Shown here: in pieces, positions 51,944 to 56,823 of the stretch | Numbering within the stretch: the first letter of the stretch is position 1 | Layout: the number at the start of each line of letters is the position of its first letter | Assembly (NCBI GenBank): GCA_012735505.1 | Contig: JAAYHE010000054.1 | Coordinates: 1-56,823, forward strand | Length of the DNA stretch: 56,823 nt | DNA from: Bacillota bacterium | GTDB taxonomy: Bacteria; Bacillota; UBA994; UBA5500 | Direction of reading: 5' to 3' | The notes under the pieces: generated by a model | Databases searched by the model: none | Told to the model about the DNA's origin: nothing | The model's input: only the letters and a program-made list of their open reading frames with translations | Translations under genes and position numbers: made by a program

Positions 51944-52417
51944 GTGAAGAGAACCCAAAGTTTAGAGGAACTGATTCGGGTTATTGAGCCTTTAGTAGAA
52001 GCTAGTGGCTATAGCCTTATTGATGTAGTATGGGGCTCTGCCTACGGCCGGCGAGCGCTATCAGTGACAATTTATAAGCCCGAGGGTGTTCTGATTAGCG
52101 ACTGCCAATCCCTATCACGTGCGATCGGCAAAAAATTAGATGAACTCGATCTAGTAAAAGGCTCTTATGTGTTAGAGGTTTCTTCGCCAGGAGCAGAAAG
52201 GCCTTTGAAGCAGGCGCTAGACTATGAGCGATTTGTGGGACGCTATGCCTTAATTCACACCCGGGAACCGATAGCCGCCGGGCAGACTACCGAACTATAT
52301 GGATACCTACGTGGTTTAGAAGATAACACAGACGTCTTGTTGGAAGTAGCTGATAGAGAGACGATCAAGATACCTTTATCGCAAATTGCTAAGGCTAGGT
52401 TAGCTATTAAGTTTTAG
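51944..52417 (+). CDS. rimP: Ribosome maturation factor RimP
   Basis: A 157-residue 30S maturation factor (YlxS/DUF150). Family blocks: VIEPLVEASGYSLIDVVWG, LSRAIGKKLDELD and YVLEVSSPGAERPLK; the C-terminal SH3-like domain follows. GTG start after AAGGAGATG. First gene of the nusA operon. Confidence 0.95.
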   Translation: MKRTQSLEELIRVIEPLVEASGYSLIDVVWGSAYGRRALSVTIYKPEGVLISDCQSLSRAIGKKLDELDLVKGSYVLEVSSPGAERPLKQALDYERFVGRYALIHTREPIAAGQTTELYGYLRGLEDNTDVLLEVADRETIKIPLSQIAKARLAIKF

Positions 52418-52431
52418 GAGGAGTAGTGGGC

Positions 52432-53496
52432 ATGAATGCGGAGTTTATTCAAGCAATTCATGATTTGGCGCGGGAACGGGGTATTGAAGAAGCAGTTCTT
52501 TTTGATGCAATAGAAGCCGCTCTTAGTTCAGCCTACAAGCGTAATTTTGGTACTTCGCAAAATGTGAAGATTGATATTGACCGAACCACTGGTGAACTGC
52601 ATGTTTATAGTCAGCTCAGGGTAGTAGAGAAAGCTGACGATCCGACACTAGAAATAAGCCTAGCCGATGCCAGGGCCATCAACCCTAAATATCAACTTAA
52701 TGACATTGTTTTGAAAGAGGTAACTCCCCGCGATTTTGGTCGGATTGCTGCGCAGACAGCAAAACAAGTGGTCGTACAAAGGATCAAGGAAGCGGAAAGA
52801 GGACAAATCTACGATGAGTATACCAATCGAGAGTCCGATATCATTTCGGGCGTCGTTTCTCATATAGAAGGCAATAACATATTCGTCGAGTTAAACAAAA
52901 CAGAAGGCATTTTAGTAGCTAGTGAGCAAGTGAGCGGTGAGGTTTATCGACCCGGTGACCGGATCAAAGCATACATTTTAGAAGTGCGGCGTACCCCCAA
53001 GGCCCCCCAGATAATTCTTTCTCGCAGTCATCCAGGTTTGTTAAAACGTCTCTTAGAACTCGAGGTGCCTGAGATACATGATGGAATAGTGGAGCTGAGG
53101 GGTTTAGCACGGGAGGCAGGGTCGCGGTCTAAAATTGCTGTTTACTCACGTGATCCTAACGTGGATGCGGTGGGAGCCTGTGTAGGTCCTCGCGGGATGC
53201 GGATTCAGGCTATTGTTAACGAATTATGGGGCGAAAAGATCGATGTGGTGGCGTATGACCCATCGCCCGATATTTATGTTGCTAACGCCTTGAGTCCTGC
53301 TAAGGTTACCCATGTGGACATAGATGAAGCCAACAAGGTAGCTCGCGTGGTAGTACCCGATTATCAACTTTCCTTGGCGATTGGTAAAGAGGGCCAAAAC
53401 GCGCGGCTGGCCGCAAAGATGACCGGCTGGAAAATCGATATTAAGAGTGAAAGCCAAGTCAATGAAGGAATGGGGTGGGATACTAATGAGGACTAG
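52432..53496 (+). CDS. nusA: Transcription termination/antitermination factor NusA
   Basis: A 354-residue RNA polymerase factor with an N-terminal domain (LFDAIEAALSSAYKRNF), an S1 domain (about residues 130-200, IISGVVSHIEGNNIFVEL) and KH1/KH2 domains (GACVGPRGMRIQAIVNEL; LAIGKEGQNARLAAKMTGWK). The short Firmicute form lacks the E. coli acidic repeats. ATG 52432 follows TAGGAGGAG. Confidence 0.97.
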   Translation: MNAEFIQAIHDLARERGIEEAVLFDAIEAALSSAYKRNFGTSQNVKIDIDRTTGELHVYSQLRVVEKADDPTLEISLADARAINPKYQLNDIVLKEVTPRDFGRIAAQTAKQVVVQRIKEAERGQIYDEYTNRESDIISGVVSHIEGNNIFVELNKTEGILVASEQVSGEVYRPGDRIKAYILEVRRTPKAPQIILSRSHPGLLKRLLELEVPEIHDGIVELRGLAREAGSRSKIAVYSRDPNVDAVGACVGPRGMRIQAIVNELWGEKIDVVAYDPSPDIYVANALSPAKVTHVDIDEANKVARVVVPDYQLSLAIGKEGQNARLAAKMTGWKIDIKSESQVNEGMGWDTNED

Positions 53497-53755
53497 ACGC
53501 GTACCTCAACGCATGTGTGTGGGGTGCAAGACTATGTACCCAAAACGTGATCTCATTCGAGTTGTACGAACGCCAACGGGGGAGGTTTTGCTGGACCCCA
53601 CTGGCAAGAAGTCGGGGAGAGGGGCCTACATTTGCCCTAATCCCGAGTGTTTAGATGTCGCTCTTAAAGGTGGCTATTTGCAGCGCGCTTTGTCAGTAGA
53701 TATTGGCCCAGAGGTGGCCGATAGCTTGCGTGATGCTATTCATGGCGCAGGATAG
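53486..53755 (+). CDS. ylxR: YlxR family protein (DUF448)
   Basis: An 89-residue protein with the YlxR signature RMCVGCKTMYPKRDLIRVVR and KKSGRGAYICPNPECLDVAL. It is a small RNA-binding-type protein of the nusA operon; its precise function is unsettled. ATG 53486 overlaps the nusA end by 11 bases. Confidence 0.92.
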   Translation: MRTRRVPQRMCVGCKTMYPKRDLIRVVRTPTGEVLLDPTGKKSGRGAYICPNPECLDVALKGGYLQRALSVDIGPEVADSLRDAIHGAG

Positions 53756-54059
53756 GTTTCTTCAATTTCTAGGCATTGCTTGGCGGGCCAGGGCGGTCGT
53801 GGCGGGTGAATACCCCTGTCTGCATGCAATCCGGGCTGGAAAAGGTTTGTTTTTGATCTTGGCGGCAGACGCGTCTGCTAATACGACTGGCCGCCTGAAA
53901 GCGGCAGCCACTTATCGCTCTGTACCCTATCTAGTGGCTTATACTAAGAGCCAACTAGGCCGGGCCATAGGGCAAAGCGCCAGAGCTGCCTTGCTGGTGA
54001 CTGATAAGAATTTTGCTAGGAAATTGGAGGAGTTAGCTGGGGGAGTTGGGAGAGTATAG
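53742..54059 (+). CDS. ylxQ: YlxQ-type L7Ae-family ribosomal protein
   Basis: A 105-residue L7Ae/L30e-fold protein (AWRARAVVAGEYPCLHAIRA, LILAADASANTTGRLKA). Members bind kink-turn RNAs. ATG 53742 overlaps ylxR by 14 bases, consistent with coupled translation; no strong ribosome binding site is seen. Confidence 0.85.
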   Translation: MAQDRFLQFLGIAWRARAVVAGEYPCLHAIRAGKGLFLILAADASANTTGRLKAAATYRSVPYLVAYTKSQLGRAIGQSARAALLVTDKNFARKLEELAGGVGRV

Positions 54060-54073
54060 TGGGAGGTGGCTAG

Positions 54074-56395
54074 ATGAGTAGGATTAGGATTTATGAGTTA
54101 GCCAGAGAACTTGATATTCCCAGTAGGAAATTAGTGGAAGCCTTAGCCGATCTGAACTTAAACGTACAGAACCATATGAGTACGATTGACGAGAGCATCG
54201 CCGATATTATTCGTGATGTGATACGTCCCAAAGCCGACAAGAAAGAAGTAGAAGCTACTCGTCCGGATGATAAGCTGAGTGAATCAGCCAAACCGGTAGC
54301 GCCTGATCCCCCCCCAACACAAGATGATCAACAAGTGAAGCAGGGAAAGCAGGGAGGGACAACGCCTGCCCGTCCTGTGAGCAAGAAGGAGTCTGACGCA
54401 AAACAGATGACAGTAAAAGAGGAAGTAAGCAAAAAGAATACCGCTTTAGAGCAAGAAGACTTAGAACAGGGGCTAGAGGAAGAAGAATATGTTGCGCCAC
54501 GCAGCAAAGCCGAGCGCAGTAGAGCAAGAAGGCGAGCTGGCGAACGGTCGGGCGGTTCCCGCACTAGATCAACGAGCAAAAGACGCTCGCGCAGGCAGAT
54601 GGCGCAGGAGCAGATGCTAGCTGCTTCTGGACCCAAGCAGGTGGCTATTCCTCGCGAAGACATTGCAGTTTCTGAACTAGCCAAGCTTCTCAAGTTTCCT
54701 GCGACAGAAGTAATTCGCAAACTCATCAGCTTGGGCGTTATGGCAGCCATTAATCAAACTGTCGACTCGGATACGGCTATCTTAGTTGCAACTGAATTAG
54801 GCTATGAAGCCGAGTTAGCGGCACCGCCGGAGCCAGAATATGATAGCCCGTTTGATATGCCAGTGGAGCCCGACGCACCAGAAGATTTGAAACCAAGGCC
54901 CCCTATAGTCACGGTCATGGGGCATGTGGATCATGGCAAAACGAGCCTCCTGGATGCTATTCGGCATACAAAAGTTACTGCCGGGGAGGCTGGCGGAATT
55001 ACCCAACACATCGGTGCCTACCAAGTAAGAGTAATGGGCGAACCGATAACCTTTTTAGACACCCCAGGACACGAAGCGTTTACAGCCATGCGTGCCCGAG
55101 GGGCACAAGCTACTGATATTGCTGTTTTGGTGGTAGCTGCTGATGATGGTGTCATGCCACAAACAGTAGAAGCTATTAATCATGCTAAGGCTGCTGGGGT
55201 TCCCATCATAGTTGCTGTCAATAAAATTGACCGCCCTCAAGCTAATCCGGATCGGGTTAAGCAACAGTTGACCGAGCACGGTTTGGTGCCAGAAGAATGG
55301 GGTGGAGATACTATCTGTGTCAACGTATCTGCCTTGCAGCGCCAAGGCATCGAGGATTTACTAACTGCGATCCTGACGTTGGCAGAAATTCTAGAACTTA
55401 AGGCTAACCCCAATAAGCCTGCCCGTGGTTTGGTTATAGAGTCTAAGATAGATAAAGGACGAGGGCCGGTAGCCACTGTTCTAGTAAACGAGGGTACGCT
55501 AAGAGTAGGCGATGCCATACTAGCCGGCATGTCCTACGGCCGTATTCGCGCCATGCTAGATGATAATGGCCGACGTATCAAGAGTGCTGGGCCTTCAGCG
55601 CCGGTGGAGATTGTTGGACTATCTGACGTGGCTGAGGCTGGCGAGCCGTTCATGATTTTCGATGATGAAAAGACGGCCCGTAATTATGGAGAGCAGATGC
55701 GCGAGAAAAAGCGGCAGGAAGAGTTGCAGGCTAAGCAGCGGGGTGTTTCTCTTGACGATTTGTTCCAGCAGATTCAGCAAGGACAGGTTAAGGAACTACG
55801 AATCATTATCAAGGCCGATGTCCAGGGGTCGATTGAGGCACTAAGGCAGTCTTTGGTAAAACTTAGCAATCCAGAAGTAGAAGTGAAGGTAATTCACGAG
55901 GGAGTTGGCCCCGTGAATGAAAGTGATATTCTACTAGCCAATGCTTCCGAGGCGGTAATTGTCGGTTTTAACGTCCGTCCAGATGCCAACGTGCGCAGAT
56001 TAGCCGAGGAACAAAATGTGGATATTCGCCTTTACCGGGTTATTTACGACGCAATCGAAGATGTGGAGAAGGCAATAAAAGGATTGCTGGCACCGGTTTA
56101 TAAAGAGGTTGTCTTAGGGCAAGCAGAAGTACGACAGGTTTTTAAGGTTAGCCGCGTAGGTACTGTAGCAGGTAGCTATGTGACCGACGGTAAGATTACG
56201 CGGAATGCCCAGGCTAGGCTGATCCGTGGTGGCATCGTGGTTCACGAGAGCCGCATAGAATCGCTGAAGCGGTTTAAAGACGATGTTAGGGAAGTAGTTG
56301 CTGGCTATGAGTGTGGTATTGGCCTAGAAGGTTACAATGACATTAAAGAAGGCGACATAATTGAAACCTTCACTATGGAGGAAGTGCCAAAATAG
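54074..56395 (+). CDS. infB: Translation initiation factor IF-2
   Basis: A 773-residue GTPase that places initiator tRNA. An N-terminal IF2_N helix ([20 protein letters not shown]), a charged low-complexity region (about residues 55-190), a second IF2_N domain, then the G domain with G1 GHVDHGKT, G3 [17 protein letters not shown] and G4 NKIDRP, and domains II-IV. GGGAGGTGG precedes the ATG. Confidence 0.98.
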   Translation: MSRIRIYELARELDIPSRKLVEALADLNLNVQNHMSTIDESIADIIRDVIRPKADKKEVEATRPDDKLSESAKPVAPDPPPTQDDQQVKQGKQGGTTPARPVSKKESDAKQMTVKEEVSKKNTALEQEDLEQGLEEEEYVAPRSKAERSRARRRAGERSGGSRTRSTSKRRSRRQMAQEQMLAASGPKQVAIPREDIAVSELAKLLKFPATEVIRKLISLGVMAAINQTVDSDTAILVATELGYEAELAAPPEPEYDSPFDMPVEPDAPEDLKPRPPIVTVMGHVDHGKTSLLDAIRHTKVTAGEAGGITQHIGAYQVRVMGEPITFLDTPGHEAFTAMRARGAQATDIAVLVVAADDGVMPQTVEAINHAKAAGVPIIVAVNKIDRPQANPDRVKQQLTEHGLVPEEWGGDTICVNVSALQRQGIEDLLTAILTLAEILELKANPNKPARGLVIESKIDKGRGPVATVLVNEGTLRVGDAILAGMSYGRIRAMLDDNGRRIKSAGPSAPVEIVGLSDVAEAGEPFMIFDDEKTARNYGEQMREKKRQEELQAKQRGVSLDDLFQQIQQGQVKELRIIIKADVQGSIEALRQSLVKLSNPEVEVKVIHEGVGPVNESDILLANASEAVIVGFNVRPDANVRRLAEEQNVDIRLYRVIYDAIEDVEKAIKGLLAPVYKEVVLGQAEVRQVFKVSRVGTVAGSYVTDGKITRNAQARLIRGGIVVHESRIESLKRFKDDVREVVAGYECGIGLEGYNDIKEGDIIETFTMEEVPK

Positions 56396-56416
56396 CTGGC
56401 TTAGAGGAGGATGGTC

Positions 56417-56788
56417 ATGACTCAGTATAGGGTGGAAAGACTGCAAGGAGTAATTCAAGCTGAGCTAAGTGATATTATTCGCACCTCCCTTAAAGACCCT
56501 CGAGTCGGATTTGTTTCTGTTACGGGGGTGGAGGTTTCTAATGACCTAAGGCACGCTAAGGCTTTTGTTAGCGTTATGGGAGATCAATCCGAGCAAGAGG
56601 AAACTCTTGCTACCTTAAATAGGGCCGCAGGTTTTATCCGCTCTGAAATCGGCAAGCGTATTAGGCTGCGGCATTGCCCTGAGATCATCTTCCGACTAGA
56701 CAAATCTATCGAGCATGGCTCCAACATTAATGCTCTTTTGCGCAAATTGCAGTCGGGAGCCGGTAAGGATGTCCAAAATGGCCAATGA
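56417..56788 (+). CDS. rbfA: Ribosome-binding factor A
   Basis: A 123-residue cold-shock 30S maturation factor with the KH-like domain (LQGVIQAELSDIIRTSLKDP, DLRHAKAFVSVMG) and the C-terminal LRHCPEIIFRLDKSIEHGSN block. ATG 56417 follows AGAGGAGG; ATG 56411 is too close to it. Confidence 0.96.
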   Translation: MTQYRVERLQGVIQAELSDIIRTSLKDPRVGFVSVTGVEVSNDLRHAKAFVSVMGDQSEQEETLATLNRAAGFIRSEIGKRIRLRHCPEIIFRLDKSIEHGSNINALLRKLQSGAGKDVQNGQ

Positions 56789-56823
56789 TAATGGGCTTTG
56801 TCAAGTTGCGGCCGCCTTGCAAA
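56778..56823 (+). CDS. Start of the next gene, possibly nrnA (DHH phosphoesterase); cut by the window
   Basis: An ATG overlapping the rbfA end opens a frame of 15 codons (MANDNGLCQVAAALQ) to the window edge. In Firmicutes an NrnA-type DHH phosphoesterase gene commonly follows rbfA, and the short sequence would fit its N terminus, but 15 residues cannot prove this. Confidence 0.4.
   Translation, partial: MANDNGLCQVAAALQ

Noticed and set aside
1-56823. CRISPR arrays, tRNA or rRNA genes, prophage or IS elements
   Set aside because: I looked for regular repeats, cloverleaf ends and transposase or integrase frames; the only recombinase is the housekeeping XerC and none of the others was seen.

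Overview
The window reads as a core chromosomal segment of an endospore-type Firmicute, most likely a Clostridia-class organism of medium G+C. Evidence is the hslV-hslU-codY-flgB gene order known from Bacillus and relatives, the folate-dependent TrmFO, CodY, a FliY/CheC/CheD-type chemotaxis set, SigD placed just before rpsB, strong AGGAGG-type ribosome binding sites and frequent GTG/TTG starts. No genus is claimed.

Layout. Positions 1-2100 are on the minus strand: the 5' part of comM (cut by the window edge) and a HI0933-type flavoprotein. From 2253 everything is on the plus strand: a NIF3-family protein, dprA, topA, trmFO, xerC, hslV, hslU and codY, closed by two tandem terminators. From 11811 to about 42903 runs one very long fla/che operon: flgB-flgC-fliE-fliF-fliG-fliH-fliI-fliJ-motE-like-fliK-flgD-TIGR02530-flgE-flbD-motA-motB-fliL-fliM-fliY-cheY-fliO-fliP-fliQ-fliR-flhB-flhA-flhF-flhG-pilZ-cheB-cheA-cheW-cheC-cheD-sigD-fapA, one unknown gene and a SwrB-like gene. 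It encodes the rod, C-ring, export gate, stator, hook, chemotaxis core and flagellar sigma factor. Then come translation and envelope genes: rpsB, tsf, pyrH, frr, a PASTA-like small protein, uppS, cdsA, dxr, rseP, ispG and a family 2 glycosyltransferase. The rimP-nusA-ylxR-ylxQ-infB-rbfA operon follows, with the probable start of nrnA at the right edge.

Main discovery. cheY is interrupted by a 174-nt segment (26439-26612) that folds by eye as a complete but very small group I intron. P1 has a U.G wobble exactly at the 5' splice site. P2, P3, P4, P5, P6, P7 and P8 can all be drawn, R/S-like core sequences are present, the last nucleotide is G, and a P10 helix of up to 10 bp pairs the 3' exon with the P1 loop. 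Precise excision restores the CheY sequence MRMMIKD in frame. There is no homing endonuclease and no P9 stem. The spliced frame still carries one TAA at codon 34, and flhF, further down the same operon, carries one TAA just before its P-loop. Motility may therefore be decaying, or these two bases may be errors.

Other points worth a second look: a CTG start for the PilZ gene, an NPVH motif in place of NPTH in FlhB, a probable frameshift at the dprA start, a terminator-like hairpin over the start of fliO, and several structured leaders.
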